In this document: positions 12,696-23,215 of the stretch, piece by piece
Layout of the letters: the number at the start of each line of letters is the position of its first letter
Numbering within the stretch: the first letter of the stretch is position 1
NCBI GenBank assembly: GCA_032622095.1
Contig: CP136067.1
Coordinates: 52,739,899 to 52,803,898, forward strand
Reading direction: 5' to 3'
From: Siphonodentalium dalli
Taxonomy: Eukaryota; Mollusca; Scaphopoda; Gadilida; Siphonodentaliidae
Length of the DNA: 64,000 bases
Translations under genes and position numbers: made by a program
Notes under the pieces: model-generated
Databases searched by the model: none
What the model was told of the DNA's origin: nothing
Seen by the model: only the letters and a program-made list of their open reading frames with translations

Positions 12696-14590
12696 CTATA
12701 ACTGTTATAATCTTCAACGTCCATGCAAAAGTAACTATAGCAGTGAGATGACATTACAAACTATATATAGATATTCATGTTGTCAATGAGACTTACTGCT
12801 TCTGCTCATCGATCACTCAGATTACACACTCCCATACAATACAATGATTTATTCTCATGACACATGACAGATGCGTATGGAGATTAACATAACTTATATA
12901 CAAAAATTGGTAACAAGTATATATATGCAATATGTACAAATAACTATGACATTGCGATGAACAAACAATCAGGGACGTGGCGAAGTGAGGGTTTGGGTAA
13001 AAACTGGAAATATCAGGCCTGTCACAGCATTATTTGGAAATTTTACACCACATATAGGTTTAAATTGTTCGCATTGCTTGGCATTCCAACCAGTAATTAG
13101 TGTAACATTTGTTGTTTTAAAACCAAAATTAGCACATTTTTCTCCATTTGGTAACAATTTGATCTGAAAGGGCAATCAGTTGGAAATCTTGAGGTGCCAG
13201 TTGGCCAGATCCAACACAAGGAGGGTGTAAATGGATTCTAGTTCAATTGGGGGGGGGGGGGCGTGCAGTTGAAAATGTCAAGGTGTGCACACAAGTCTGA
13301 TTTTACTGTGCCTGTCATTGGCAGAATGAGGTCTGCTCTAGACTAAGTACAAATACAACACGTTTGTAGCAGATAGCCGCTGGCTTTATTGGTGACAAGG
13401 TGAAAACAGACATTCCAGCAACAGCCGCCAGAAACATTTGGAGGCAGAAACCTTTTCATGTTCGTGCCAAAAGTATGGTTATTAACTTCATACTGTCTTA
13501 TATGCTAATGCAGTGTACTCATGCAGTTGGTAAATATCTTCTCAAACCAATATTTTCAAACAACTTGATTGAACTGACAGCCGTTTACAGAAGGCATTCA
13601 GGCATTAAAACAGAGATAAAACCACTGTGTGGAGAAAACAACTCTGAAAGCTTTGAATATATATATATACATTATATGCATATATAAACATGAGCAATAT
13701 GTATCCTACGCGATTAGTTCCAATTCATAATAATTTGATTCCAGCAATGCACTGAATTCCAAAATTAAGAAAAATCTACACATAATAAAATATATACCAT
13801 TCGGTCGTTTATTGGTCGAACATATTATAACTGATACTTATAATATATGATGACTACTCATAATAAAAACGTGTCAAACGTTCTGCTTTGTATACATGAC
13901 CTTGCATGGTACCGGCAAAGAAATATAGGTGAGTTCCATTTATTTGAAACATCCACATGTTCTTTTAATTTAAATTAAAATTTGATACGTGCACCTTGCG
14001 AGACCAGACCGGCTAAAGTGACCAGAACATTATCTCACCCAGTAAGCCCGACCACGGCTTACACTCATTAACACTAATCACCTGCCTTTAGCATGTGAAA
14101 GACAATGAACAACGACTCAGTTGTACTCATACGTTACGCTTCAGACAAAAGTTTTGTACTATACTGCGAAACGTCCAAAACAAATAGTCCCCAGAGGGTG
14201 AATTTATTGATGCTATCGCCCATAGCGGGGTAGCATCACCAAATTCACCCTCTTGGGACGTCATTCTGCATGGCCTTATCTGCTATGGGAGACATTGACT
14301 CAGATTAAAGTTCCCAAATGGTGAATATTGTAATGTACACCCATTTGGGAACCTCGATTATGCAATGTGTCGTCTGCCAATTTAGGGATATAGAGAAACT
14401 AAACTAAAAAGAAATCGAATCTATGTTAAGAAGTTTATATAGAAATTTTATAATAAAGAAACTTTCCAGAGAAGATGAGGCCTAAGCAGAATGATGTCCA
14501 CAGAGGGTGAATTTAGTGACTCTAGCCCGATATGCAGGATAGCGTCACTGAATTCACCCTCTGGGGACCTCATTCTGCAAATGACAGACA
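12696..14590 (+). repeat. Dispersed repeat D, copy 2 (extended)
   Basis: Same order of blocks as 4379-5205, with extra sequence at about 13330-14180. Two roughly 90-bp hairpins with arms CCAGAGGGTGAATTTA/AATTCACCCTCTGGGG (14191-14270 and 14499-14570) bracket the shared AGTTCCCAAATGGTGAATAT block. Repeated use of this hairpin suggests nested or modular foldback units. The following 14590-14860 holds nothing that I recognise. Confidence 0.7.
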
Positions 14591-14864
14591 CACTAAACTC
14601 GGACTTGTGTGCATGCCCCAACGGAGACCATTAAGCCACGTCCCTGCAAACAAATACAAGACAACCATAGTCAGAAATGGTAACGCCACCAAGATCATAT
14701 TATTAGCCATAAATATAAATTATAATACAATTATTATATAAACTAGCTTTCAAATTTTATGTGGGAAATTTGCATACTTCTATATTTCAAGTTTTCCCGT
14801 TTCTCGTGTTATACATTACTTTCTTCAAACTGTCTTCTTTATTACACAAGCTGATGGGCCCGAC

Positions 14865-15430
14865 TTCGTCCGGGATGTTTCCCATCTGATTTCCGGCGAA
14901 AGGCGCGATTTGACCTTCAATTGACTATTTCGAAAGTCAAGGTCAGGTCAGGGTCATGATTTGACCCGTCCAAAACACCCCCACCCGGAGAAAAGTACCA
15001 CTAGGTATCAAATTTCGTCGAAATCCGTCCGTTTTACCCCACTTGACCTTTAATTAACAATTTTGAAGGTCAAGGTAAGGTCGGAGTCATGATTTGACCC
15101 GTCCAAAACACTACCCCGACAAAAGTACACATATGTATAAAATTTCGTCGAAATCCATCCGTTTTACCCGATTTGACCTTTGATTGACCACATTGAAGGT
15201 CAAGGTCACGCCGATGTCACGATTTGACCCGTTCAAAACACTCCCCGGACAAAAGTATCCCTAGTTATCAAATTTCGCCGAAATTTGTCCGTTTTACCCA
15301 AATTGACCTTGCATTGACAGTTTTAAAGGTCAAGGTCAGGTCGGGCTCACGATTTGACCCGTCCAAAACACTTCCCGGACACAAATACCCATAAGTATCA
15401 AATTACGTTGAAATCTATGGAAAGCCGAAG
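14865..15430 (+). repeat. 130-bp tandem array with TGACCTT/AAGGTCA inverted motifs
   Basis: Roughly four and a half units. CAAAACAC landmarks fall at 14971, 15104, 15234 and 15364, giving a period of 130-133 bp. Each unit carries TTGACCTT facing GAAGGTCAAGGTCA across about 15 bp, then GTCACGATTTGACCC and AAATTTCGTCGAAATCC. A second, shorter array lies at 32578-32890. Confidence 0.85.
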
Positions 15431-15439
15431 AGGACATAT

Positions 15440-15670
15440 TAGTTGCTAATTGCTAGATATACGACGCACGACTTGTAGCGGTATTTTAAAGGTGTTTCAA
15501 ACTAGGAGATAGAAGGATTCTGCGTTTCAAATGGTGATGAATTATAGTAATTTATTCAAATTTTATGGCATAAATTGTTATTAAAACCGTACATACTATA
15601 ACAAAAATGAATGACTCGAAAATTAAGTGGGCCCTTTAAACAAAGTCAAAATTGCAGTTAGGCTCATCTC
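15440..15670 (+). repeat. Dispersed repeat F, copy 1
   Basis: The stretch from TTTCAAACTAGG to CTCGAAAATTAAGTGGGCC is the reverse complement of 47930-48060 (shared GAATTATAGTA, TTATGGCATA, TTATTAAAACCGTA). In the second location it forms the inside of a TIR element, so this is probably a fragment of the same family. Confidence 0.6.
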
Positions 15671-15789
15671 ATACTCGTTTAATCAGCGATATTCTGCTGC
15701 GCAGTTTGTTATAGTTCCCAGTATTCATTGAGCGTTATATCCCCACTGTTATAATTCGCCTTTAGCAGGCGTACTCTTGCCTCAGATTA

Positions 15790-16660
15790 TTGAGATATTA
15801 TGTCACACGTAATGACATTAAATCGCATGGAAACATAGCAATTGTGTGGGCTGCTTGGCGTGAATATTTAATGAGAAATAAAGTCATACGTAATGACATT
15901 AAACTCAAGAAAACCCGCGAAAACAAAACAAAATCACATTTAATGTTTTAAGTTATTTCCTTCATAAAAAGAATCTTCGTGATAATGAACCCTCCCAATA
16001 CTTTAGAATATAGAATTAACCTTAAAATAACAAAAACCTTCGGAATAACGAACCTTCTGATTGGTGAACCTTCGGAATAGCGAACATTCAGAGAAATTTC
16101 GGAATAGTGGACATTCTGGATAGTGAACCTTCGGAATAGAGACATGCCCCCAATATTCATATTATATGCCCAGAGTTCAAAGGTATGGGCCCATAAAATC
16201 CTAAATTTGGCCCTTAAAATATTGAACTCCAAATTGGAGCCCACACAGAACATCACTTAAGTCAACTGTACCTGTGTCATGTCCCAATGCCCGGAGGGTC
16301 CACAATATACCACAACATTCATATTATATGCCAAGAATTCAAAAGTATGGGCCCACGTAATGACATTAAATCTCAAGAAAACCCGCGAAAACAAAACAAA
16401 ATCACATTTAATGTTCTAAGTTAAGTTATTTCCTCCTGTATCTGTATCGGTATGCGCGCAGGATCAGTTCGGATGTGAGCGCACACTCCGTAAAAAGAAT
16501 CTTTGTGATAATGAACCCTCTCAAATTAGTCTCAATACTTTAGAATATAGAATTAACCTAAAAATAACAAAAACCTTCGGAATAGAGAACCTTCGGAATA
16601 GCGGACCTTCGGGATAGCGAACCTTCATAATAGAAACATGCCCCCACAAGTACACCGGTT
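15790..16660 (+). repeat. Tandemly duplicated block with ACCTTCGGAATAG minisatellite
   Basis: 15885-16200 is repeated at 16353-16640 (shared CGTAATGACATTAAA, AAAACCCGCGAAAACAAAAC, TTTAGAATATAGAATTAACC). Inside each copy is a run of 16-17-bp units of the form CCTTCGGAATAGCGAA. The second copy has about 60 extra bases near 16440-16490. No coding region. 16660-17385 holds no gene; it has two imperfectly inverted ATATAAGAGAATGCA blocks. Confidence 0.7.
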
Positions 16661-17389
16661 ACGTAAACACAAGTGCTAATCTTTGTTGTACTATCGTGAC
16701 TCTATCGGTACGATTTATACTCAGTACGAAATAACCATAATAATACAGTCGCCCAGTGGATTATCGATCGACCACAGAATATGAAAATCTGCGTACCAAG
16801 CAACACCACGGTGTGGCGTAATAAAACTCGCTGCTCATAAAGGTGTTGTTGACGAGCGAGTGCATGGTTTTTTAGCACAATACGACTCAATATACATATG
16901 TTATATGGCGTATACATCGAACGTACAATAAAAATACGGACTTTATTGATTTCTTCTAATAAAACATATATGTCATATATACTATTTTGAGCTAATTATT
17001 AACCATTCCATGACGGGTGTTGTGCTGGTACAGCATTAAAGCATGTGCCAGTGCAATCTCTTTTATCTGTGAGTCTCGCACAGTGAGTCTAGCATATATA
17101 AGAGAATGCACTGGATTACAATGTCAACGTAAGTAGTGTTGGGCCGATACATTATCTTATATATGCTAGGCTCCATACGGGAAACTCATATATATAAGAG
17201 AATGCATTGGCACAGGGTTTTCGCAAAATTTCAGGAAGCTCCTGCCATGGAAGGGTTAAATCCTAATGGTTTGGAGCAGACAATATACACTGAAAAATTA
17301 ATTAGAAATTTGACAATACCGAGTTGGTTAGAGAATGGAAATGGAATATACTCAGAGGTGCTTTGCATAATTTCGGAATTCTGTTTTAA

Positions 17390-17653
17390 CCCTGTCTATA
17401 CTAAATATTCATTTGTGAATAGTTCCTTTATGCAATGTTCATATAATAAGTTCAACAAACGACCATATGCAGTTTGTTGAACTTATTATGTGAACATTTC
17501 CCACCAATTAATGAAATCCTTCCACACTTTTATTAGCTTTTCCTCTGTTTGCTGTCTGCTTAAACTTCATGAACACCCCTCCAGATGAATAATAGACTAT
17601 GCCGATGTATACTTTCATAACTGAATGGGAGAACCCATTTAGTATAGAAAGGA
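17390..17653. mobile_element. piggyBac-like MITE with TTAA target sites
   Basis: 264 bp flanked by TTAA at 17386-17389 and 17654-17657. Ends read CCTGTCTATACTAAAT and, in reverse complement, TCCTTTCTATACTAAAT. An internal palindrome is formed by CATATAATAAGTTCAACAAA and its complement. Related ends lie at 2995 and 5408 in repeat B. TTAA duplication plus CCYT ends are characteristic of the piggyBac superfamily. No transposase. Confidence 0.55.
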
Positions 17654-17714
17654 TTAACATCGAAAATTTCCCGAACCAATAGCATTCGAAAGATCAATCA
17701 CCCATGGATTTAAT

Positions 17715-18974
17715 CACAGGTCCCCAGAACAAAATTTGACCCCACCCCCTATGATACTTAATCCTATAGAAAGGTATCCAACTTGGCCCGGCCTAATTTT
17801 TTTATTAGTTTTACAATGTCCACAATCAGGTTAAAATACACCAAAATAATTTTTGTAACATAAATGCCTCATATATAGTTAGAAAGATATGTTATTACTC
17901 TTCAATTTGATGCATCCCCTGTAAAAATTGGTTAAGAAAAACTCTGGTTATGAGCACAGGTCTGACGCAAACCGACTGTAAAATTTCACTCGTTCGACAT
18001 GATGTCCGCTAAACTCGGTAAAAAAGTGCGATTTTTACACCGACTTGGGCTTCAAAAACACAATAGACGGTTAGTAGAATATATATATTATACATCATTA
18101 GCAGCGGAATTGTTTACTGACCCACCCAAACCAATCGCGCTACATCAAGGCATCGTATCTCTCGTATTTATGGAAAAATTCAGTTTCATAAACCCGGAAG
18201 GAAAGTTAATTTTTCCAAAGACAGCCATTGGTGTTCCGGCGCATATGTGTACTCTCTATAGTTCATACCCAACATAATATATAACGAAGAAGTCGTTTAT
18301 ACTACTGTATATACGCTCTAAATATTTATGGAGTTATATTTCTGTCCATATGTATGTTTTCAAATCGGCATTCGTGTTAATTCAGTCTTTGTGTATTTAT
18401 TTAACTATATATTGTGTTGGGTATGAACTATAGAGAGTACACATATGCGCCCGAACACCAATGGCCGTCTTTGGAAAAATTAACTTTCCTTCCGGGTTTA
18501 TGAAACTGAATTTTTCAATAAATACGAGAGATACGATGCCTTGATGTAGCGCGATTGGTTTGGGTGGGTCAGTAAACAATTCCGCTGCTAATGATGTATA
18601 ATATATATATTCTACTAACCGTCTATTGTGTTTTTGAAGCCCAAGTCGGTGTAAAAATCGCACTTTTTTACCGAGTTTAGCGGACATCATGTCGAACGAG
18701 TGAAATTTTACAGTCGGTTTGCGTCAGACCTGTGCTCATAACCAGAGTTTTTCTTAACCAATTTTTACAGGGGATGCATCAAATTGAAGAGTAATAACAT
18801 ATCTTTCTAACTATATATGAGGCATTTATGTTACAAAAATTATTTTGGTGTATTTTAACCTGATTGTGGACATTGTAAAACTAATAAAAAAATTAGGCCG
18901 GGCCAAGTTGGATACCTTTCTATAGGATTAAGTATCATAGGGGGTGGGGTCAAATTTTGTTCTGGGGACCTGTG
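17715..18974. mobile_element. Near-perfect 1260-bp palindromic element (CACAGG family)
   Basis: Two arms of about 570 bp (17715-18285 and 18404-18974) are inverted copies around a loop of about 118 bp. Ends are CACAGGTCCCCAGAA/TTCTGGGGACCTGTG. An 8-bp duplication GATTTAAT flanks the element at 17707-17714 and 18975-18982. Both arms carry the same reading frame: 92 codons at 17999-18277 on the plus strand, 97 codons at 18397-18690 on the minus strand, with two visible residue differences, Met/Ile and Pro/Arg. I do not recognise that protein. The 8-bp duplication fits the hAT or P superfamilies. High arm identity suggests a young insertion or gene conversion. 18983-19640, downstream, holds no gene. 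Confidence 0.85.
17999..18277 (+). CDS. Hypothetical ORF in the left arm of the palindrome
   Basis: 92 codons, starting MMSAKLGKKVRFLHRLGLQ, basic at the N-terminus and without a membrane segment or a motif that I recognise. An in-frame stop lies about 12 codons upstream. The mirrored arm keeps the frame open with only two visible changes. That could mean either selection or simply recent duplication of noncoding sequence. Coding status is unproven; it is listed because it is the only long frame conserved in both arms. Confidence 0.2.
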   Translation: MMSAKLGKKVRFLHRLGLQKHNRRLVEYIYYTSLAAELFTDPPKPIALHQGIVSLVFMEKFSFINPEGKLIFPKTAIGVPAHMCTLYSSYPT

Positions 18975-19639
18975 GATTTAATAATATATACGGAGCGCAA
19001 AAAAATTTGGTTTCCCAAATTTTTGTCTCAAATTATGTTTTGATCGAAATCGAAGCTGAAAAATGTTGCATCTCGAAATATTTACAGGTATATTTATATT
19101 TCGAAACAGAAATTTAGAAGGACGAATCAACTCACAATAATCTCACAATAATCTCAGAGCTCTTCGTTTTGTGTTTTACCATACTAGGACGAATAACCAG
19201 AACATCCTCTATTGTTTCATGCTATTAGGGTGGGGGTTCTCAATGTGCCAGAAATCACTGACAATACTGATATATGATAAAAAAAAGTCAATTCTGAAGC
19301 TTTAAAGGGACCTAAGTGGGGTGAATGTTAAAAAAAAAAATTAAAAGTTTGTAAATTATCACCACGAAGAAAACGTGGCGAAATAAATAAATAAACCTGT
19401 TATAATCATTACTGATAGTTCTCAAATAACGAAATATCGGGTGTTGATGCCGTTGTTATGTAAACAAAACTGTTATCGTGAGTGTCAACACACATCGCTA
19501 ATCGTGTACAAAGTTCAAATATTTTAGTCTGAATATTGATTTTAAGAATACTATTAGAAGGCCTTGAGTCCCTTTAAATTCAAAGTCAGCACACTTCTTA
19601 TTCATTAAAGATGCATTATCCGATTTAACGCTCCTAAAT

Positions 19640-20075
19640 TACTATTTCTTTGGCTTCGGGGGTAAAAAATATTTCATTCGAGTCGAGGAACTCACCCATC
19701 AAAGCTCAAAGTGATCAGATATCGATTTTTGAAATTTATTATTTCTCGAGATGTGCAATTATTTGTGGCCCAGAAACACGTCGTCAAACGGACGGTCTCG
19801 GACAAAATTGCGGACGAAGATGGATAACTCTAAAAAAAAGTGGTAATACGGCCAAATTTCGTGAATACTCAAGTGATAATACGGCCATAATTCGTTGAAT
19901 AAAATGTTCATAAGTAACACGTTTTGGGAAATGTTATACCATAGTTGACAGTGGATAGCATTATTTTGTTGCAATCAATCGATTCTGATAACTAAAGCAA
20001 ATTTTGAAGAAATGTTGTTGTTGTTTCTTGATGATATGGGGATCCTCTGATCGGATTGAGTACCTTTAATAATGT
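19640..20075 (+). repeat. Dispersed repeat A, copy 2
   Basis: Most complete copy. It begins TTACTATTTCTTTGGCTTCG and ends at GATCGGATTGAGTACCTTTA. Copies are at 1-415 and 34258-34725. It forms the DNA just 3' of the transmembrane exon and includes its candidate polyadenylation signal. Confidence 0.75.
19735..19740 (-). terminator. Candidate polyadenylation signal of the lectin-like gene
   Basis: AATAAA on the minus strand about 360 bp past the stop of the transmembrane exon. It is the nearest one I found in that direction. It lies inside a dispersed repeat, so it may be fortuitous. Confidence 0.25.
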
Positions 20076-20098
20076 ACAGTCGATATGCCAAACAACTG

Positions 20099-20340
20099 TT
20101 ACTTCCTTTTACTGCCAGGTAACCGCCGAATTAGATCAAGTATAACCATTCCTATCAAGATGAAAAACATCACGCCAAGTCCAAATCCTCCCGCAATGCG
20201 AGCAAATATGCTATTATTGGCAGCAGAATTCTTGGTCATGATGTATTTGGCTGTACTATTTTTTCTGATGGTCATTTCCTTCACCAAGATATCGACGTCG
20301 AATGTTGTCATGGTGCGACATCTACTGCTGCAATAGCGGC
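20099..20340 (-). CDS. Terminal exon: cysteine motif, two sequons, C-terminal transmembrane helix
   Basis: From an acceptor-like GTTACAG at 20341-20347 the minus strand reads RYCSSRCRTMTTF onward for about 80 residues, then stops at 20099-20101. Visible features are a YCSSRC cysteine pair, sequons NST and NNS, a 23-residue hydrophobic segment (IAGGFGLGVMFF through ILDLI), and a short basic tail RRLPGSKRK. This is the layout of the 3' end of a type I membrane protein with a tiny cytoplasmic tail. The exon needs one base from the previous exon, which matches the phase-1 ends of the lectin and Thr-rich exons on the same strand. The acceptor lacks a pyrimidine tract because an AT-rich tandem repeat lies against it. 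I do not recognise the family from this exon alone. Confidence 0.55.
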
Positions 20341-20342
20341 CT

Positions 20343-20482
20343 GTAACGATATATATATAGAATATACGGATATATATGTAACGATATATATATAGAATAT
20401 ACGGATATATATGTAACGATATATATATAGAATATACGGATATATATGTAACGATATATATGTAGAATATACGGATATATAT
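20343..20482 (+). repeat. 35-bp AT-rich tandem repeat abutting the terminal exon
   Basis: Four units of GTAACGATATATATATAGAA plus TATACGGATATATAT with a period of 35 bp. On the minus strand the last unit supplies the GTTACAG used as the acceptor of the transmembrane exon. The other edge is the hAT shell insertion site. Confidence 0.85.
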
Positions 20483-20829
20483 TAGTGTTCGGTCCGAATA
20501 TTCGAATGTTCGAATATTCGCTCGTAAAAATAAATATTCGAATATTCGAATGATTATTTGCCTATTCGAATATTCGAGAATAATCTCCGGGTAATTGTTT
20601 CCTGGTTTGTTATTAGTCTGAGGGTCTGTTAAAAGTATAGTCTATTTTCCACTGATCATAAACTAATTAATATGACGTAACTGTAACGTTAACGTTCTGA
20701 TTTGATTGGCGTCATGAAATAATTTTATTGGCTAGGTGTAAACCAGACCGTGCTTGCATGTGGTCTTAGGAAGCGGACCTATAAGGCATCGTTTTGTTTT
20801 GTTTGCGCGTTGTCACTTGTGTGTATAAT

Positions 20830-20877
20830 ATGGCGTCAAATTCGAAGAAATCAGACATATGGACTCACTTCACGTGA
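20830..20877 (+). pseudogene. Truncated start of a BED-finger hAT transposase (possible)
   Basis: ATG at 20830 reads MASNSKKSDIWTHFT and then stops. The S-D-I-W-T-H-F-T string resembles the opening tryptophan strand of BED zinc fingers at the start of many hAT transposases. CCAAT-like motifs (GATTGG, ATTGGC) and a TATAAT lie upstream. The frame ends where LINE-type 5' sequence seems to begin, so the gene was probably cut by the LINE. It is very short and therefore tentative. Confidence 0.3.
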
Positions 20878-21022
20878 CGCGGTGCGATAGCTGATCACAC
20901 TCTGCGACTTGTCCGACGATTTTTCTAGAAAATTCACGTTGAAAACGAAGTATTGTCAAAGAATAGCGACGGATGATGATTTAAACTACATCAAGAGTGT
21001 ATATACGCCGATAAAAGCCTAA

Positions 21023-21451
21023 ATGGATGAAAAGGATGTCGATAACAAGCGGAAAGCGTCCACTGAGTTGTCACCACCGGCGCCGCCATGTCAGCCATCA
21101 CGGGAATTCTGCGGTAAGCCAGACTTTCGAACTGAAACATCGTTAGCAGATATATCCTCAGTCATTACAGATAGTCTAGCTATGGTAAATGAAATTCCAA
21201 TAGGTATAGAATGTGAAATTGCTGAGAAAAATACGCAAAATGCTGTTGAAACGGACTTAGGTGATATTTTGAACACAACTGTACCTGCAATATGCACAAA
21301 AATGGCGGACAGTGATGCAACTTTTTCAAATAATACAGAGAACTTTAACGATCCTATATGTAGACAAAGTGATTTGAAAGACATTAAAGACTCCCTGAAA
21401 GAAATTACCAATCGATTAGGGAATATAGGATTACTGAGAGCTGATATTGAT
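21023..21451 (+). pseudogene. LINE ORF1, N-terminal part
   Basis: 143 codons from MDEKDVDNKRKASTELSPP to the insertion point, an acidic, low-complexity N-terminus. The frame is interrupted by the TIR element at 21452-24442. The second part resumes at 24451 in the same frame once one copy of the 8-bp duplication ATATTGAT is removed. ORF1 would have been about 389 residues. In this LINE class ORF1 is an RNA-binding, particle-forming protein. The start is the first ATG of the open frame; the true 5' end of the LINE is not resolved. Confidence 0.7.
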
Positions 21452-22489
21452 CACAGGGACTTTGTAGAAAATATATTTATAAAATATACATAAACAATAC
21501 GACAAGGGGAGACACCTGTCGGCACCCAAAAACCACAGTAGCGTTGAATTCCGACTCGCAACACCGATTTTGGTAGTGTAAACGGCAATTTCGCGTATAT
21601 TTCGACTAACAAATGTGATAGAAGCTCTCCTTACCTTGTTATATCATCAGAATAACCGTTTAAACGTGTTTTACAACTTTGAGGTGGGATAAAATCACCT
21701 TGCTTGACCATCAACATGCAGGGGAAATAACTCTATCTATCATACCACAATTGGTCTCTCAGAATAGGTCCCTCTATAAGGCGGTGTATAAAAGAAATGG
21801 TAACATTTCAACCTCGCAGATCAAGACTATCTTATATCATGTTCAACAACAATTTTAACATTTACAAGTATGCAATAATATATAATATAATAATAGATAA
21901 TAAAATATGTAATTTAATGAGACCAATAATTTAGTAGTTTACAAATTATGAATGGAGTGCTCCTAACACAAATGGTTACAATACACCAAATGATTTACAT
22001 AGGCCTCAGTGTTAACAAATCCCGTTGGCCTATATTCGCTGCAAAGCTTTGACCTGCACGAGTATTTGTAATTAAAGAACGTCCTTGTAGACACACAAAA
22101 ATGTGCAAAAAAGTACTTGTTAACATGGTAGATCACACTGGAGCTTGACAAACGTCACACTACCCTTAAAATTGTGAAAAAAATGACATCGAAAAAAACA
22201 CAAACACCTCCCATAAATTATTCGCCACTTGCACAGCCATAACCATTTACCATGTGGTTATATTTGATGTTTCTCGACGGGAAACACATCTGTGCATTTT
22301 TTCGTGCACTTTTCATCCATGTATCATTGACCATTCAGCTGCCAGAATTTTTTTTATGCTGATCCTAGCTTGGGGGTCCCAGGGGAAATCACTCTACTAA
22401 TTTGTATTTGGTGTATTGTAACCAAATGAAGGACCTCAGAACAGAACTGTGTAGTTTACTGTGTCACGTTGCATTAATAAAATATTACA

Positions 22490-22800
22490 TATGTACTTGT
22501 TCGGGTATGTGAAACTGAACAGATAGTATTCAGGAGCTATACCAACTGTAGGAATTTAGCATTCTACGAAGATCACCAGTAATCTGAAGCAAATGGACTG
22601 TACCACTCCATAGACAACGCGGCGATAAACTGACGAAAGTGATTTCACCATCGAGAGTCACTGCATTCAATTAATATATAAGAATGATGGTGTTTATTGT
22701 CAAGTTGGATATAATATTTGTAAAAAATACCTACTTTGAACAAGATTAATCTACATTTTTAATAGATCACCCTACTGGAGTGATCACATCACTTTAAAAA
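22490..22800 (+). repeat. Dispersed repeat C, copy 1
   Basis: ATGTACTTGTTCGGG through TACTTTGAACAAGATTA, ending at a GGAGTGATCACATCA block. Matches 62475-62850 in direct orientation and 53585-54620 in inverted orientation, where it is split by another insertion. Noncoding. Parts of the flanking 21870-22490 hold nothing that I recognise. Confidence 0.75.
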
Positions 22801-23069
22801 CATGGAGCAGAGCCTGGCAGAGGCGACTAAAACGACATGCAGTTACATTCATGTTGCTGCACTCTGGTGTGATACCAGCAGGCAATAACTTATATGACCG
22901 AATACCGTATATTAGTCTCCAATATTGTCATTGATGATGTCGCTTACTGATTTAGACTGAAGTTTCGATTGTTTATCTTTCTCCACATTGGGACTTTCAT
23001 GCATTAATTCTGCGAGTTTTAATAATATTTGGTGAACCAAATTGACGTAGAAGTGTAATAAATAGAGTA

Positions 23070-23215
23070 ATCAATTAGTTCCGAGAATTACGTTAAATAA
23101 TTCGCTCGAGGCATGAGACGTTTGGGTAAGAAAATGCACTCGTTTCTTGCCGACGTCTCTCGCCTCTCGTGAATTATTTAACGTAATTCTCGGAACCAAT
23201 TGATTACTCTCTATA
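23070..23215. repeat. Palindromic MITE
   Basis: AGAATTACGTTAAATAATTC and its reverse complement form arms that end in AATCAATTAGTTCC/GGAACCAATTGATT. The centre is a smaller imperfect palindrome around GAGACG/CGTCTC. Nested in the 2991-bp element. 23215-24003, after it, holds no gene. Confidence 0.7.

Noticed and set aside
20085-20336. Plus-strand hydrophobic ORF
   Set aside because: Antisense shadow of the transmembrane terminal exon.
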